Assembly: GCA_014860575.1 (NCBI GenBank)
Contig: JACZJK010000037.1
Location: 1-63,555 of the forward strand
Reading direction: 5' to 3'
Source: Bacteroidales bacterium
GTDB lineage: Bacteria; Bacteroidota; Bacteroidia; Bacteroidales; JAAYJT01
Length of the DNA: 63,555 nucleotides
This document shows, piece after piece, positions 31,921-44,626 of the stretch (position 1 is the first letter of the stretch; every line of letters starts with the position of its first letter). The notes under the pieces were generated by a model. That model was given only the letters and a program-made list of their open reading frames with translations. It had not been told where the DNA came from and made no database searches. Both the position numbers and the translations under genes were made by a program.

Positions 31921-34900
31921 TTGGTACTAGTAAAATCAAACAGAATTAGTTTTGCATCTGCTCAGATTAAGGCCGAATATCCTGACTTTCTTGATATCCA
32001 ACTTAAATCCTTCCAGGATTTTTTTCAGTTGGAAACCAATCCTGAAAACCGGGTAAATGAAGGCCTTTTTAAAGTTTTTAGTGAAAACTTTCCAATCTCA
32101 GATGCGCGCAACAATTTCGTCCTCGAATTTCTGGACTATTTTATTGACCCACCCCGCTACTCAATCGAAGAATGTATCGAAAGAGGCCTTACATACAGCG
32201 TTCCACTAAAGGCCAAACTCAAACTATACTGTACTGATCCCGAACACGAGGATTTCGAAACCATTATCCAGGATGTTTATCTTGGCATGATCCCTTACAT
32301 GACTCCAAGGGGCACTTTTATCGTTAATGGCGCTGAACGCGTTGTGGTTTCTCAATTGCACCGCTCGCCTGGTGTCTTTTTCGGTACTTCATTTCATGCC
32401 AACGGACAACAATTGTATTCTGCACGTATCATCCCGTTCAAAGGATCGTGGATGGAATTTACGACAGACATCAATAACGTGATGTACGCATACATTGACC
32501 GTAAGAAGAAATTGCCGGTCACAACCCTGCTTCGGGCCATTGGCTACGAGAGCGACAGGGACATTCTTGAAATCTTCGGTCTGGCCGAAGAAATTAAAGT
32601 AAGCAAAACAGCAGTTAAAAAAGCTGTTGGAAGCCGCCTGGCTGCCAGGGTACTTAAAACCTGGATCGAAGACTTTGTTGATGAAGATACCGGCGAGGTT
32701 GTATCAATTGAAAGGACTGAGGTTATCATTGACCGTGAAACTGTCCTGGAGAACAGTCATATTGATATGATTGTTGAATCGGGCGCGAAAGCAATCCTTA
32801 TTCACAAGGAAGGCGCGAATGTGCAGGATTACTCCATCATATTCAATACCATGCAAAAAGATACGGCCAACTCAGAGAAGGAAGCCGTTGAGTTTATTTA
32901 TCGTCTGCTTCGTAATGCCGAGCCTCCTGATGAGGAAACAGCGCGCGGAATAATCGAGAAACTCTTTTTCTCAGACAAACGCTACGACCTTGGAGAAGTT
33001 GGACGTTACCGGATCAATAAAAAGCTTAAACTTGATATACCCGTTGAAACGCGCGTCCTGACCAAGGAAGATATCATTTCCATTATCAGGTATCTGATCG
33101 GGTTGATTAACGACCGTACTGAAGTAGATGACATTGACCACCTCAGCAACCGCCGCGTTCGTACTGTTGGAGAGCAATTGTACAACCAGTTTGGCGTTGG
33201 GCTCGCACGTATGGCGCGAACCATAAGGGAGCGCATGAATGTACGTGACAATGAGGTGTTCACACCCACCGACCTGATCAATGCCAAAACATTATCGTCG
33301 GTTATCAACTCATTTTTTGGAACCAACCAGCTCTCACAATTCATGGATCAAACAAATCCATTGTCGGAGCTAACACATAAACGCAGGGTATCTGCCTTAG
33401 GCCCAGGTGGTTTGTCGCGTGAGCGCGCCGGTTTTGAAGTGCGCGACGTTCATTATACCCACTATGGCCGACTTTGTACGATTGAAACACCTGAAGGACC
33501 AAATATTGGTCTGATCTCTTCGCTTTGCGTATTCGCAAAGATCAACCGGATGGGATTTATTGAAACACCTTACCAACGTGTTGTTGAAGGTGAAGTAATG
33601 CTAAAAGAAGCCCCAACTTATCTGAGTGCCGAAGAAGAAGAAAATAAAATTATTGCGCAGGCCAGCACTCCGATTGCTGACAACGGACACATTGCCGACG
33701 AAAATGTTAAAGTAAGGTACCTTGCCGATTATCCTATTGTGGATCGCACAAAGTTGCACCTTATTGATGTGGCACCCAATCAGATTGCTTCTATTGCGGC
33801 ATCACTCATTCCATTCCTGGAGCATGATGATGCGAATCGTGCATTGATGGGATCGAATATGATGCGTCAGGCAGTTCCGCTCCTGAACCCTGAAGTTCCG
33901 CTTGTTGGAACAGGTATTGAGGAAGCTGTTGCCCGCGATTCGCGGGTGCTGCTCCATGCCGAAGGCACAGGTATTGTAGAATACGTGGATGCAAAGGAAA
34001 TTGTGATCCGTTATACACGCGATGAAAATGAACGCCTTGTTAGTTTCGATGATGATGTAAAACGATATCAGCTAACCAAATTTGCAAGAACAAACCAGAA
34101 TACCTGTATTAACCTTAGGCCTACGGTTCAAAAAGGAACTAAAGTTATCAAGGGACAAGTGCTCTGCGAGGGCTACGCCACTCAAAACGGCGAACTTGCT
34201 TTGGGTCGTAATCTCATGGTTGCCTTCATGCCCTGGAAAGGCTATAACTTTGAAGATGCCATAGTTATTTCCGAACGCATTGTCAGGGAAGATATCTTTA
34301 CCTCGGTTCACATCGAAGAGTTTGTTCTGGAAGTACGCGACACAAAACGTGGTGTTGAAGAACTAACCAACGACATTCCAAATGTGAGTGCCGAAGCAAC
34401 AAAAGATCTGGACGAGAATGGTTTGATCCGAATAGGAGCTGAAGTAAAAGAAGGAGATATCCTCATTGGCAAGATTACTCCTAAAGGAGAAAGCGATCCA
34501 ACTCCGGAAGAAAAGCTTTTACGCGCGATCTTTGGCGATAAAGCCGGCGATGTGAAAGACGCCTCACTAAAAGCACCTCCATCCATGCGTGGTGTGGTTG
34601 TCGAAAAGAAACTTTTCTCAAGGGTATTTAAAGATAAAAAATCAAAAGTCAAAGATAAAGACGTTGTCAAAGTACTTGACGATGAATACACCCGTAACGT
34701 TAATGATTTAAAAACCAAGCTGGTTGATAAGTTAACCGTTATTCTGAACGGGAAAACCTCCCAGGGAGTTTCCAATAACTTCAGGGAAGTTGTGATCCCC
34801 AAAAAAACCAAGTTCACCCATAAATTACTTATGGGCCTTGATTATAACAACATTAATCCGAACCGGTGGACAACCGATAAGGATAAGAATGACATGATCA

Positions 34901-35727
34901 AGGAAATGATCAATAATTATGTGATTCATTACAAGGAGATTCTAGGCGTATACAACCGCAAGAAATTCGTTGCCACAGTTGGTGATGAACTTCCCAACGG
35001 TATTGTGCAAATGGCGAAGGTTTATGTAGCAAAAAAACGTAAACTTACTGTTGGCGATAAAATGGCCGGCCGTCATGGAAACAAGGGCATTGTTGCACGG
35101 ATTGTTCGTGATGAAGATATGCCTTTCCTCGAAGACGGAACTCCCGTTGATATTGTTTTGAATCCTCTTGGTGTGCCTTCGCGTATGAACCTCGGGCAGA
35201 TTTATGAAACCATCCTTGGTTGGGCAGCTTCTAAGTTAGGTTTGCATTTTGCTTCACCGATTTTTGATGGTGGCAAGATTGAACAAATCAACCAATACCT
35301 CCGAGATGCAAACTTGCCTGAAAACGGTCAGGTTTTTCTTTTCGATGGTGGAACCGGTGAGCGCTTTGACCAGCCTGCAACCGTTGGCTACATCTACATG
35401 ATGAAGCTACACCACATGGTTGACGATAAAATGCACGCCCGTTCAATTGGCCCATATTCACTTATTACCCAGCAACCATTGGGTGGTAAGGCACAGTTTG
35501 GTGGTCAGCGTTTTGGAGAAATGGAAGTTTGGGCGCTTGAAGCTTTCGGCGCCGCTAACATTCTTCAGGAGGTTCTTACCGTAAAATCTGACGATGTAAT
35601 GGGCAGGGCCAAGGCATATGAGTCAATTGTGAAAGGCCAGAACATGCCTACACCAGGAATTCCTGAATCGTTCAACGTTTTGATCCATGAACTCAGAGGC
35701 CTTTGCCTCGATGTAACCTTTGACTAG
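31921..35727 (+). CDS. rpoB: DNA-directed RNA polymerase subunit beta
   Basis: The 1268-residue beta subunit. Family landmarks are present: the [10 protein letters not shown] region, the rifampicin pocket ([21 protein letters not shown]), [10 protein letters not shown]-type [11 protein letters not shown], and the C-terminal clamp with [20 protein letters not shown]. Residues in the rifampicin cluster look like wild type. The first usable start is TTG at 31921 (reading [10 protein letters not shown]); no ATG or GTG is available in frame near it. Length is typical of the phylum. It is followed by rpoC after 68 bp. Confidence 0.98.
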   Translation: MVLVKSNRISFASAQIKAEYPDFLDIQLKSFQDFFQLETNPENRVNEGLFKVFSENFPISDARNNFVLEFLDYFIDPPRYSIEECIERGLTYSVPLKAKLKLYCTDPEHEDFETIIQDVYLGMIPYMTPRGTFIVNGAERVVVSQLHRSPGVFFGTSFHANGQQLYSARIIPFKGSWMEFTTDINNVMYAYIDRKKKLPVTTLLRAIGYESDRDILEIFGLAEEIKVSKTAVKKAVGSRLAARVLKTWIEDFVDEDTGEVVSIERTEVIIDRETVLENSHIDMIVESGAKAILIHKEGANVQDYSIIFNTMQKDTANSEKEAVEFIYRLLRNAEPPDEETARGIIEKLFFSDKRYDLGEVGRYRINKKLKLDIPVETRVLTKEDIISIIRYLIGLINDRTEVDDIDHLSNRRVRTVGEQLYNQFGVGLARMARTIRERMNVRDNEVFTPTDLINAKTLSSVINSFFGTNQLSQFMDQTNPLSELTHKRRVSALGPGGLSRERAGFEVRDVHYTHYGRLCTIETPEGPNIGLISSLCVFAKINRMGFIETPYQRVVEGEVMLKEAPTYLSAEEEENKIIAQASTPIADNGHIADENVKVRYLADYPIVDRTKLHLIDVAPNQIASIAASLIPFLEHDDANRALMGSNMMRQAVPLLNPEVPLVGTGIEEAVARDSRVLLHAEGTGIVEYVDAKEIVIRYTRDENERLVSFDDDVKRYQLTKFARTNQNTCINLRPTVQKGTKVIKGQVLCEGYATQNGELALGRNLMVAFMPWKGYNFEDAIVISERIVREDIFTSVHIEEFVLEVRDTKRGVEELTNDIPNVSAEATKDLDENGLIRIGAEVKEGDILIGKITPKGESDPTPEEKLLRAIFGDKAGDVKDASLKAPPSMRGVVVEKKLFSRVFKDKKSKVKDKDVVKVLDDEYTRNVNDLKTKLVDKLTVILNGKTSQGVSNNFREVVIPKKTKFTHKLLMGLDYNNINPNRWTTDKDKNDMIKEMINNYVIHYKEILGVYNRKKFVATVGDELPNGIVQMAKVYVAKKRKLTVGDKMAGRHGNKGIVARIVRDEDMPFLEDGTPVDIVLNPLGVPSRMNLGQIYETILGWAASKLGLHFASPIFDGGKIEQINQYLRDANLPENGQVFLFDGGTGERFDQPATVGYIYMMKLHHMVDDKMHARSIGPYSLITQQPLGGKAQFGGQRFGEMEVWALEAFGAANILQEVLTVKSDDVMGRAKAYESIVKGQNMPTPGIPESFNVLIHELRGLCLDVTFD

Positions 35728-35795
35728 ATCCCCCAAGGTAAAGTCAATGTGGATTTTTATATAATAGTTAAAATTTGGATATTTAATATAATCAA

Positions 35796-38700
35796 ATGGC
35801 ATTTAGAAAAGATAATCCCGTAGGCAGCGTTTTTTCAAGTATCACTATAAGCCTCACATCGCCTGAACATATTCTTGAACGTTCGAGCGGAGAAGTACTT
35901 AAGCCCGAAACCATTAATTACAGGACTTACAAACCCGAACGCGACGGACTTTTCTGCGAACGGATTTTCGGACCTGTAAAGGATTGGGAATGCCATTGCG
36001 GAAAATACAAACGCATCCGTTATAAAGGCATTGTTTGCGATCGTTGTGGTGTTGAAGTTACTGAGAAGAAGGTTCGCCGCGAACGTATGGGGCATATTCA
36101 ATTGGTTGTGCCGGTAGCGCACATCTGGTTTTTCAGGTCTTTGCCAAATAAAATTGGCGCCTTACTTGGACTTACCACCAAGAAGATTGAAGCAATCATT
36201 TACTATGAAAAGTACGTGATTATCAATGCAGGTGTGAAACGCCACGATGGAATCCAATATCTTGATTTTCTCTCGGAAGAAGAATATTTTGATGTACTTG
36301 ACACGCTTCCAAAAGACAACCAGTATCTCGATGATAGCGATCCTGAAAAGTTTATCGCGAAAATGGGCGCTGAAGCATTGCACGATTTATTAGCCAGGCT
36401 CGACCTCGACAAAGAATCTTTTGAACTTCGCGACCGCGCCAATAAAGAAACTTCACAGCAACGCAAGCAGGATATCCTTAAGCGCCTGCAGGTTTTTGAG
36501 GCTTTCCGCGATGGGCAGAAACGCATAGAAAACAGGCCTGAATGGATGATTGTAAAAGTAGTTCCGGTGATCCCACCCGAATTGCGTCCTCTCGTACCTT
36601 TGGATGGTGGCCGTTTTGCCACTTCCGATCTAAACGACTTGTACCGTCGTGTAATTATTCGTAACAATCGCCTCAAAAGGCTTATTGAGATCAAAGCACC
36701 CGATGTGATTATGCGTAATGAAAAACGCATGCTCCAGGAAGCTGTTGATTCTTTGTTCGATAATTCAAGAAAAGCCAGTTCAGTTAAAACTGAATCGAAC
36801 CGGGCACTCAAATCGTTGAGCGATAGCTTGAAAGGTAAACAAGGTCGTTTTCGTCAGAACCTTCTCGGAAAGCGTGTTGACTACTCAGGCCGTTCGGTTA
36901 TTGTGGTCGGACCGGAACTGAAGCTCTATGAATGTGGTTTGCCAAAGGAAATGGCTTCTGAGCTTTATAAACCTTTCATCATCCGCAAGCTTCTTGAACG
37001 CGGCATCGTTAAAACCGTAAAATCGGCCAAGAAAATTGTTGATCGCAAAGACCCGGTAGTATGGGACATTCTCGAGAGTATCCTTAAAGGTCACCCGGTT
37101 CTTCTTAACCGTGCACCAACGCTTCACCGCTTAGGCATCCAGGCTTTCCAGCCGAAACTTATTGAAGGGAAAGCCATTCAGTTGCACCCGCTGGTTTGTA
37201 CTGCTTTCAATGCCGACTTCGACGGTGACCAGATGGCTGTTCACGTTCCACTTGGCAATGCTGCTATTCTTGAAGCCCAGATCTTAATGCTGGCTTCGCA
37301 CAATATTTTGAACCCAGCCAATGGCGCACCTATTACCGTTCCATCGCAGGACATGGTTTTGGGTCTTTACTATATTACCAAAGGCCGTTACAACTCACCC
37401 GAACATTTAGTGAAAGGTGAAGGCATGACTTTCTATTCTCCTGAAGAGGTAATCATTGCTTACAACGAACGTATTGTTGATTTGCACGCCTATATAAAAG
37501 TGAGAATTGAAGTTCCTGAAAATGGAACCTATGTGCAGAAGATAATAGAAACTACTGTTGGCCGCGTTTTGTTTAATCAGGTGGTTCCCAAAGAATATGG
37601 TTATATCAATCAGTTGCTTACTAAAAAAGCGCTCAGGGACATTATCGGTGATATCCTTAAGAAAACAGGCAACGCTAAAGCTGCCAAATTCCTCGATGAT
37701 ATCAAGGACATGGGATTTACGATGGCCTTCAAAGGTGGATTATCATTTAACCTGGGTGATGTTATTGTTCCGGAAGTCAAGACTAAATTGATTGAAGAAG
37801 CCAACCTGGAGGTTGAAGAAGTGTTGATGAACTATAATATGGGATTCATCACCAACAATGAGAGGTATAATCAGATTATTGATATCTGGACACATACCAA
37901 TTCGCACCTTACCACCACACTGATGGAGAAGCTGACGAAAGATAAACAAGGGTTCAACCCGGTTTACATGATGCTCGATTCAGGCGCCCGTGGTTCAAAA
38001 GAACAGATACGTCAGTTGTCGGGTATGCGTGGTTTGATGGCCAAGCCACAAAAATCAGGAGCAACAGGTGGCGAAATTATTGAGAATCCTATTCTGTCGA
38101 ACTTCAAGGAAGGCTTATCCGTTCTTGAATACTTCATTTCTACGCACGGTGCACGTAAAGGTTTGGCTGATACAGCTCTTAAGACTGCCGATGCCGGTTA
38201 TCTCACTCGCCGTTTGGTTGATGTTGCCCAGGATGTAATTATTTCAGAAGAAGACTGCGGAACCTTAAGGGGCTTGATGGTCACATCCCTGAAAAAAAGC
38301 GAAGAAGTTGTTGAAACACTCTTCGATCGTATCCTTGGCCGTGTTACCCTGCATGATGTGCATCATCCGCAGACCAACGAACTGATCATTGGCGCTGGCG
38401 AAGAACTTACAGAAAGCATTTGTAGCGTTATTGAAAATTCGCCCATCGAAACCGTTGAAATCCGCTCGGTATTAACCTGCGAATCAAAACAGGGTGTGTG
38501 TGCCAAATGTTACGGACGAAACCTTTCGACTGGAGCAATGGTTCAGAAAGGTGAAGCAGTTGGTGTTATTGCGGCACAATCAATCGGTGAGCCAGGAACA
38601 CAGCTTACCTTGCGTACATTCCACGTGGGTGGTACTGCTTCAAGCATTGCCATTGCCTCTAAAGTGCTTGCCAAGTTTGATGGAGTCATTGAAATAGATG

Positions 38701-40076
38701 AACTGCGTTATGTTGAATATCAGGCAGCCGATGGCCGCGCTTATGATATGGTAATCGGGCGTTCAGCTGAAATGCGAATTGTTGATAAAAATACAAACAT
38801 CGCACTCACATCATCCCATATTCCTTACGGATCGAAATTATATTTCAAAAGCGGTGCTGAAGTTACTAAAGGCCAGTTAATTGCTGAATGGGATCCCTAC
38901 AATGCAGTAATCCTGTCTGAAGCTTCAGGAAAGATTGCTTATGAAAATATCCTTGAAGGTATAACCTTCAAGGTGGAATCTGACGAACAAACCGGCTATC
39001 ACGATAAAGTAATTATCGAGACAAGGCAGAAGACCAAAAATCCTTCGATGAAGATTATGTCGGACGATAACATGGTGATCAAATCGTACGATATTCCTGT
39101 GGGATCGCACATAATCGTAGAAGAAGGGCACATCATCAAAGCAGGCGAAATCCTGGTTAAAATACCTAGAGCGATTGGAAAAATGGGCGATATCACTGGT
39201 GGTTTGCCTAGGGTTACCGAACTGTTCGAGGCACGTAATCCTTCTGACCCGGCAGTGGTTTCTGAAATTGATGGCGTTGTTTCATTCGGCAAAAAACTGA
39301 AGCGTGGAAACAGGGAAGTGATCATCACTTCCAAATCTGGTGAGGAAAAAAGTTACCTGGTTGCAACAACCAAGCAAATTCTTGCCCAGGAGAATGACTA
39401 CGTCAAGGCTGGAACACCTCTGTCTGACGGCGCTACAACACCCGCCGATATCCTTGCTATCAAAGGCCCAATGAAGGTCCAGGAGTACATCGTGAATGAA
39501 GTTCAGGAAGTTTATCGTTTACAGGGTGTAAAAATCAACGACAAACATTTTGAGGTGATTGTTCGCCAGATGATGCGTAAAGTTGAAGTTGAAGATCCGG
39601 GAGATACCAAGTTCCTTGAAGGCGAATTGGTTAACAAAACTGATTTCCACGAAGAAAATGACTGGATTTTCGGTAAGAAAGTCGTGGTTGATTCCGCTGA
39701 TTCCACCAATTATATTCCAGGTCAGATTTTGAGTGCGCGTAAACTGCGCGATGAAAATTCATTGCTCAAGCGTCGCGATAAAAAACTGGTTGAAGCCCGT
39801 GATGCGCAACCTGCAACAGGCCGACAGGTATTGCAGGGGATTACCCGCGCTTCGCTTCAGACCAAGAGTTGGATTTCAGCAGCATCATTCCAGGAAACCA
39901 CCAAGGTGCTCACATCAGCATCCGTAATGGCAAAGAGGGATGAACTCATCGGCTTGAAAGAGAATGTTATTGTTGGCCACCTGATCCCTGCCGGTACCGG
40001 CTTGCGCGATTATGATCAGATAATAGTTGGTTCAACTGAAGAATACGAACAACTGATGGCCTCGAAAGGTGATTAA
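35796..40076 (+). CDS. rpoC: DNA-directed RNA polymerase subunit beta'
   Basis: The 1426-residue beta' subunit. Visible landmarks are the N-terminal zinc site ([20 protein letters not shown]), the absolutely conserved catalytic NADFDGD motif, the bridge-helix and trigger-loop region ([17 protein letters not shown]), and the second zinc site (CGTLRG with [14 protein letters not shown]). Size is normal for Bacteroidota. The DUF3467 gene follows after 43 bp and a terminator closes the unit. Confidence 0.98.
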   Translation: MAFRKDNPVGSVFSSITISLTSPEHILERSSGEVLKPETINYRTYKPERDGLFCERIFGPVKDWECHCGKYKRIRYKGIVCDRCGVEVTEKKVRRERMGHIQLVVPVAHIWFFRSLPNKIGALLGLTTKKIEAIIYYEKYVIINAGVKRHDGIQYLDFLSEEEYFDVLDTLPKDNQYLDDSDPEKFIAKMGAEALHDLLARLDLDKESFELRDRANKETSQQRKQDILKRLQVFEAFRDGQKRIENRPEWMIVKVVPVIPPELRPLVPLDGGRFATSDLNDLYRRVIIRNNRLKRLIEIKAPDVIMRNEKRMLQEAVDSLFDNSRKASSVKTESNRALKSLSDSLKGKQGRFRQNLLGKRVDYSGRSVIVVGPELKLYECGLPKEMASELYKPFIIRKLLERGIVKTVKSAKKIVDRKDPVVWDILESILKGHPVLLNRAPTLHRLGIQAFQPKLIEGKAIQLHPLVCTAFNADFDGDQMAVHVPLGNAAILEAQILMLASHNILNPANGAPITVPSQDMVLGLYYITKGRYNSPEHLVKGEGMTFYSPEEVIIAYNERIVDLHAYIKVRIEVPENGTYVQKIIETTVGRVLFNQVVPKEYGYINQLLTKKALRDIIGDILKKTGNAKAAKFLDDIKDMGFTMAFKGGLSFNLGDVIVPEVKTKLIEEANLEVEEVLMNYNMGFITNNERYNQIIDIWTHTNSHLTTTLMEKLTKDKQGFNPVYMMLDSGARGSKEQIRQLSGMRGLMAKPQKSGATGGEIIENPILSNFKEGLSVLEYFISTHGARKGLADTALKTADAGYLTRRLVDVAQDVIISEEDCGTLRGLMVTSLKKSEEVVETLFDRILGRVTLHDVHHPQTNELIIGAGEELTESICSVIENSPIETVEIRSVLTCESKQGVCAKCYGRNLSTGAMVQKGEAVGVIAAQSIGEPGTQLTLRTFHVGGTASSIAIASKVLAKFDGVIEIDELRYVEYQAADGRAYDMVIGRSAEMRIVDKNTNIALTSSHIPYGSKLYFKSGAEVTKGQLIAEWDPYNAVILSEASGKIAYENILEGITFKVESDEQTGYHDKVIIETRQKTKNPSMKIMSDDNMVIKSYDIPVGSHIIVEEGHIIKAGEILVKIPRAIGKMGDITGGLPRVTELFEARNPSDPAVVSEIDGVVSFGKKLKRGNREVIITSKSGEEKSYLVATTKQILAQENDYVKAGTPLSDGATTPADILAIKGPMKVQEYIVNEVQEVYRLQGVKINDKHFEVIVRQMMRKVEVEDPGDTKFLEGELVNKTDFHEENDWIFGKKVVVDSADSTNYIPGQILSARKLRDENSLLKRRDKKLVEARDAQPATGRQVLQGITRASLQTKSWISAASFQETTKVLTSASVMAKRDELIGLKENVIVGHLIPAGTGLRDYDQIIVGSTEEYEQLMASKGD

Positions 40077-40119
40077 CTTTAGTTATACCCTTTCTGGATA
40101 ATCAAAAAACAAATATACT

Positions 40120-40434
40120 ATGACAACAGAGAATCAGAAAAACAAGCAGATTAATATTGAGCTCAGCGATGAGATTGCCGAAGGAATCTATTCCAACTTG
40201 GCTATCATCACTCACTCTCATTCCGAATTTATTGTTGATTTTGTTAAAATGATGCCCGGGGTTCCAAAGGCTAAAGTAAAAGCCAGGATCATTCTAACAC
40301 CTCAGCATGCCAAGCGTTTACTCAAAGCATTGAAAGACAATATTTCAAAATTTGAGTCTATGCATGGTTCAATTAAGGAATCTGAAACTGATACCATGCC
40401 TTTCAGCCTTGGCGCTCCTACAGCACAGGCTTAA
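40120..40434 (+). CDS. DUF3467 protein
   Basis: A 104-residue protein of the DUF3467 family, regularly found directly after rpoC in Bacteroidota. The core reads IELSDEIAEGIYSNLAIITH, EFIVDFVKMMPGVPKAKVKARIILTP and HAKRLLKAL. Function is unknown. Because it shares the rpoC transcript and is followed by the terminator at 40457-40498, a link to RNA polymerase or its expression is plausible. Confidence 0.9.
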   Translation: MTTENQKNKQINIELSDEIAEGIYSNLAIITHSHSEFIVDFVKMMPGVPKAKVKARIILTPQHAKRLLKALKDNISKFESMHGSIKESETDTMPFSLGAPTAQA

Positions 40435-40456
40435 CTGCTTAGTGCATTAAAGTTAT

Positions 40457-40498
40457 ATTCCCTGCGTTGCAGTTATGCTTCGCGGGGATTTTTATTTT
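40457..40498 (+). terminator. Terminator of the rpoBC-DUF3467 operon
   Basis: TTCCCTGCG pairs with CGCGGGGAT across a 14-nt loop (one T-G pair) and is followed by TTTTTATTTT. It is positioned 20 bp after the DUF3467 stop. Confidence 0.75.
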
Positions 40499-40619
40499 GG
40501 CAGCGGTGAATGTTGAAACTAAGACGAGTAAATGCTACTCTGAGTATGAATGAAAGTAACAAATCCCACATGAAAGGCTTCAATATGGATAGTCAATCAT
40601 GCGGGATTCGTAATATTTG

Positions 40620-43600
40620 CTATCTGCTTTTATCAGGCGCTTGTGGCATTTCAGGAATTGGCCGGTAGTCTTTCAGTTCTTCAAGAATAACTTCAATGGC
40701 TTTATTCAATTGGTCGTCAATGCCCTGATATTCCCTGGCCGGATCGTTATCGAGCCAGATATCAGGTTCAACACCGAGGCCTTCAATAATCCATTCACTT
40801 TCATCAGCCGAATAACTGGCAAACTCAGGTTTACGCAAGTCAGCGCCATCCACAAAAGGTAATGGGCCGCGAATACCTACAACCCCTCCCCAGGTGGTCA
40901 CGCCGATAATCTTTCCCAATCCATATTTGCGCCATCCATAAGGAAACAAATCGCCGTCAGAAGCGGAATATTGATTGATAAGCAGCACCTTTGGCCCCAG
41001 CATCATCTGGCCTGGAGTATGACCCGGGCGTTTTGAATTACGCGACATGTTTGATCTTTGAACCTCACGTTGAAGGCGTTCGAGTATCATTGGTGAAACA
41101 TTTCCGCCTCCGTTTCCACGATCATCAATAATCAGCGCTTTTTTGCTGAGCTGTGGATAGAAATACTTCGAAAACTCGTTGAGGCCATCCGGGCCCATAT
41201 CCGGAATGTGTATGTAGCCAACTTCACCATTGGTGGATTCTGACACTTTTCTGATGTTTTCCTGAACCCAGTTGTAATAATACAAATCCCCTTCATCTCT
41301 TATGGGAAGCACAATTACTTTCCTGCTTCCTTCAGCAGAAGGTTGCTTGTTTACAGTAAGTTCAACCTGCTTTCCGGCCTGACCCACCAATGATTCGTAG
41401 ATATCAGTCATTTCGCTGGTCAACTGCCCGTTGACGGCAATAATAAAATCGCCTTCCGAAACGTCAACTCCGATTTCTTTTAGAGGGGAGCGTAATTTAT
41501 CGCTCCAGTTAGCGCCATCAAGGATTCTTTCAACCTCGTAAAAACCGGATTCGTGACGCTTGAGTTGAGCTCCGAGTAATCCCAGATTCGTGCGTTTGGG
41601 TTTGATCAAATCACCACCATTGATATAAGCATGTCCAACATTGAGTTCGCCGATTAATTCTCCAATCAAATAATTCAGGTCGTGCCGATTTTTTACATAG
41701 GGCAACATAACGGCATATTTGTCGCGTGTGGCTTCCCAATCAAGGCCATGCATGTTTTCAACGTAAAAGAAATCCCGCATCTGCCTCCAGACCTCCACGT
41801 AAATTTGTTCCCATTCTTCGTTAAGGTTCACATTTACCCTTACACTTGACAGGTCAATATTCTTGTCAATATTGATTTTCGAAGAGGGAATATCTATTAT
41901 CGCGTATTGTTTATCTTTTCTGACCAGCATTTTCTTTCCATCAGCCGATATTTCAAAGCTCATCTTGTTCGCCAGTTCGGTTTCCTTTTTTGCTTTCAGA
42001 TCAAACATTTTAAGGTACGGACCCTGCGAACCCGATGGATTTTCAATGTAGTACACCTTGTCGTTGCCTGCCCATAATCCCCAATAGTTTGAAGGCGATA
42101 CAGGAAGAGCAACAACCCTGTTACTGATTCCTTCAAGATCCACCTTTGTAACGCTTTCTTCCTTAGCGGGCTCATCCTTTTGCGACCCTTTTTTCTCAGT
42201 TTTCGCATCAGCGTTCTCAGTTTTTTTCTCGTCTGAAGCAATTTTAACTTCGTCGTTTTCAGGCGCAAAGGGTGAAACTGTTTCACTGGCAAGTGTGATC
42301 ATATAAATCCGGCTCATGTTGCTGTATGAGTGGTTCCATTCAGTTTGGCTATAAGTTGGGTTAAAATCCCTGGCGGATGTAAACAGAAGATATCTTCCGT
42401 CGGTACTGAAAGTTGGTTGAAAGGAAGGATACCAGGTATCGGTCACGTCAGTTTTGCTTTTGCTTTGCGTATCGTAAAGAATAATTGTATTCATATTATA
42501 AGGCTTCGCATCTACGTAGGCAATCCAGCGGCTGTCAGGCGACCAGTCAAAGCTGTTATATTCCCAGATTTCCGATTGGGCTACAAGTACTACTTCCTGG
42601 GTTTCAATATCAATATATTGCAAACGAAGTTTCTTGTCATTCCATAAAATCTTTTTGCTATCCGGCGACCACTTTATATTGAACTTATAAGTATCAGCAC
42701 CGGTTGTGAGTTGTTTGCGGGGTTCGCTGCCGTCTTGTTTCTGGATGTAAATTTCATATTCACCATTCAGGTCAGATAGGAAAGCTATCCATTTGCCATC
42801 CGGCGACCAGGCTGGTGCGCGGTCATGTGCAAAGCTTGATTGTGTGAGGTTGCGGGTCAAACCAGTTTTTGCCGGAACGGTAAAAATGTCGCCACGGGCC
42901 GATAATAACAACCTGCTACCATCAGGCGATAGGGTAGAGGAGCCAATGAATTCGGTGGCATCTTTGATTTCGTTTCTGGCCCATGTGAAATCATCTGCGA
43001 TTTGGATATTAATTTTTTGTGAAGTTCGTGTGGCAAGATCAAAAATATGTACGAAACCGCCATTTTCATAAACAATGCGGCCATCACCCAGTGAAGGGAA
43101 TTTGATGTCGTATTCGCTGTAGTTTGTAAGCTTGGTGGTAGTATTTGTTTCCAGATCAAATTCGAACAGATTCATGATCCGGTCACGGTTCGAAAGGAAA
43201 TAGACTTTATTCCCATGCCACATAGGGAATATATCCTGAGATGGGTTTTCGAACAAACGCTTGCTCTCCCCGGTTTCAAAATCATACATCCAAACATCAT
43301 CGGCCATACCACCTTTGTAATATTTCCAGGTTCTGAACTCCCTGAAAACTCTGTTGAAAGTAAGTTTGCTGCCATCGGGTGAGAAGCTGCAGAAACCCCC
43401 GGATGAAAGTGGCAACTCTTCCGACAAACCTCCTTCAATAGAAACCTTGAATAGCTGGCCGATAAAAGAGTTGAAGGTTTGTTTACGCGAACGGTAAACA
43501 ATGTGTTTGCTATCGGGTGTCCAGGCCATTACAATGTTATTTGGCCCCATACGGTCGCTGATATCATCACGTCCGAGGGTGGCTGTATAGGTTAGTCTTT

Positions 43601-43895
43601 TGGGTTCGCCACCTAGCGCCGGCATTACAAATACCTCAGTATTTCCGTCGTACTGCCCTGTAAAGGCAAGCCATTTTCCATCTGGTGAAAATTTTGGAAA
43701 CATCTCATAACCCGGATCGGAGGTAAGTTTGCGGGCCATGCCGCCATCTGTTTGTACTGTGTACAGGTCGCCGGCATAGGTAAAAACAACCTGGTTATTG
43801 TGAATGGCCGGGAAACGAAACAAACGGGCTTCATCCTGCGCCAAAAGGCTGATGCTGACCAGCAACAGACTAATCAAACTTGCTGTAATTTTCAT
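40620..43895 (-). CDS. Tricorn-like S41 peptidase
   Basis: A 1091-residue secreted relative of tricorn protease. It has a signal peptide (residues 1-19, ending LLAQ), two WD40/TolB-like propellers (about 25-320 and 330-690, with repeated FSPDGKWLAF-type blades), a linker rich in Lys/Glu, a tricorn C1 domain, a PDZ domain (VERILDG, then GDFIIAVNG) and an S41 protease domain. The latter has VGYIHIPDMG, DDRGNGGG and the catalytic Ser in YSASDGDLFPYG. It degrades peptides in the periplasm. It is monocistronic and read toward the rpoC terminator; a TATTTTTG box sits just upstream. Confidence 0.92.
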   Translation of the reverse strand: MKITASLISLLLVSISLLAQDEARLFRFPAIHNNQVVFTYAGDLYTVQTDGGMARKLTSDPGYEMFPKFSPDGKWLAFTGQYDGNTEVFVMPALGGEPKRLTYTATLGRDDISDRMGPNNIVMAWTPDSKHIVYRSRKQTFNSFIGQLFKVSIEGGLSEELPLSSGGFCSFSPDGSKLTFNRVFREFRTWKYYKGGMADDVWMYDFETGESKRLFENPSQDIFPMWHGNKVYFLSNRDRIMNLFEFDLETNTTTKLTNYSEYDIKFPSLGDGRIVYENGGFVHIFDLATRTSQKINIQIADDFTWARNEIKDATEFIGSSTLSPDGSRLLLSARGDIFTVPAKTGLTRNLTQSSFAHDRAPAWSPDGKWIAFLSDLNGEYEIYIQKQDGSEPRKQLTTGADTYKFNIKWSPDSKKILWNDKKLRLQYIDIETQEVVLVAQSEIWEYNSFDWSPDSRWIAYVDAKPYNMNTIILYDTQSKSKTDVTDTWYPSFQPTFSTDGRYLLFTSARDFNPTYSQTEWNHSYSNMSRIYMITLASETVSPFAPENDEVKIASDEKKTENADAKTEKKGSQKDEPAKEESVTKVDLEGISNRVVALPVSPSNYWGLWAGNDKVYYIENPSGSQGPYLKMFDLKAKKETELANKMSFEISADGKKMLVRKDKQYAIIDIPSSKINIDKNIDLSSVRVNVNLNEEWEQIYVEVWRQMRDFFYVENMHGLDWEATRDKYAVMLPYVKNRHDLNYLIGELIGELNVGHAYINGGDLIKPKRTNLGLLGAQLKRHESGFYEVERILDGANWSDKLRSPLKEIGVDVSEGDFIIAVNGQLTSEMTDIYESLVGQAGKQVELTVNKQPSAEGSRKVIVLPIRDEGDLYYYNWVQENIRKVSESTNGEVGYIHIPDMGPDGLNEFSKYFYPQLSKKALIIDDRGNGGGNVSPMILERLQREVQRSNMSRNSKRPGHTPGQMMLGPKVLLINQYSASDGDLFPYGWRKYGLGKIIGVTTWGGVVGIRGPLPFVDGADLRKPEFASYSADESEWIIEGLGVEPDIWLDNDPAREYQGIDDQLNKAIEVILEELKDYRPIPEMPQAPDKSR

Positions 43896-43992
43896 GATAT
43901 CGGTTTAAATTGAAAACTTGAAATAATTTCAAAAATACTAAAAACCCTTTAAAGATGTACCTTTGCAGGCTTAAACATAATTATATTCTTGT

Positions 43993-44592
43993 ATGGACTT
44001 GAGCATGCTTTCAGTTGATTCATGGCTTTTTTCATGGGTTATTCTTCCCTTATTCATTATACTGGCTCGCATTGCAGACCAAACAATCGGTACAGTCCGC
44101 CTGATTTTTCTTTCAAAAGGATACAGGCTGCTGGCTCCGGTACTTGGCTTTTTTGAAGTCATCATTTGGCTGCTCGCCGTTAGCCAGATATTCCAGCACC
44201 TCGACAATTGGTTCACTTACATTGCTTATGGATTAGGATTTGCCATTGGTAATTACATTGGTATTGTTGTTGAAAATAAAATTTCACTGGGCAATGTTAT
44301 TGTTCGCATTGTTCCAAAGCTGGATACTTCGGAGCTTATCAAGTACCTGCAGGAACAAAATTTCGGCCTCACCATTGTTGACGCCGAAGGAAGCCGTGGA
44401 CCAGTAAAAGTTATTTTTTCAATAATCAAGAGACGCGATATTGATAATTTTGTTACAATAATTCACCAGTACAATCCCAATGCATTTTACACCATCGAAG
44501 ATGTACGCGCCGTGCATGAAGGAGTAATACATCGCGCTCCATCACGATCGGTTTTCCAATCGTTTGGGTTTCACACTAAAAAAGCGAAGTAA
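43993..44592 (+). CDS. DUF5698/DUF2179 (UPF0316) membrane protein
   Basis: A 199-residue protein with three transmembrane segments (about residues 12-32, 45-68 and 73-92) forming the DUF5698 part, with ARIADQTIGTVRLIFLSKGY. A cytoplasmic DUF2179 domain (about 105-185) follows, with VRIVPKL, GLTIVDAEGSRGPVKVIFSIIKRRD and YTIEDVRAVHEG. The family's role is unknown; the C-terminal domain may bind a small ligand. A TACCTTTG box at 43958-43965 is a likely -7 element. The gene diverges from the tricorn-like gene and converges with purB. Confidence 0.88.
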   Translation: MDLSMLSVDSWLFSWVILPLFIILARIADQTIGTVRLIFLSKGYRLLAPVLGFFEVIIWLLAVSQIFQHLDNWFTYIAYGLGFAIGNYIGIVVENKISLGNVIVRIVPKLDTSELIKYLQEQNFGLTIVDAEGSRGPVKVIFSIIKRRDIDNFVTIIHQYNPNAFYTIEDVRAVHEGVIHRAPSRSVFQSFGFHTKKAK

Positions 44593-44626
44593 ACTAGAAG
44601 ACAGGATTTTTATGATCCAATTGCCA

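Noticed and set aside
34308-34817. A 169-codon minus-strand frame inside rpoB
   Set aside because: Antisense shadow with low-complexity Ser/Thr/Phe composition; rpoB on the other strand is unambiguous.
36203-36811. A 202-codon minus-strand frame inside rpoC
   Set aside because: Antisense shadow of rpoC; composition is serine- and arginine-rich as expected from reversed codons and no family is recognised.
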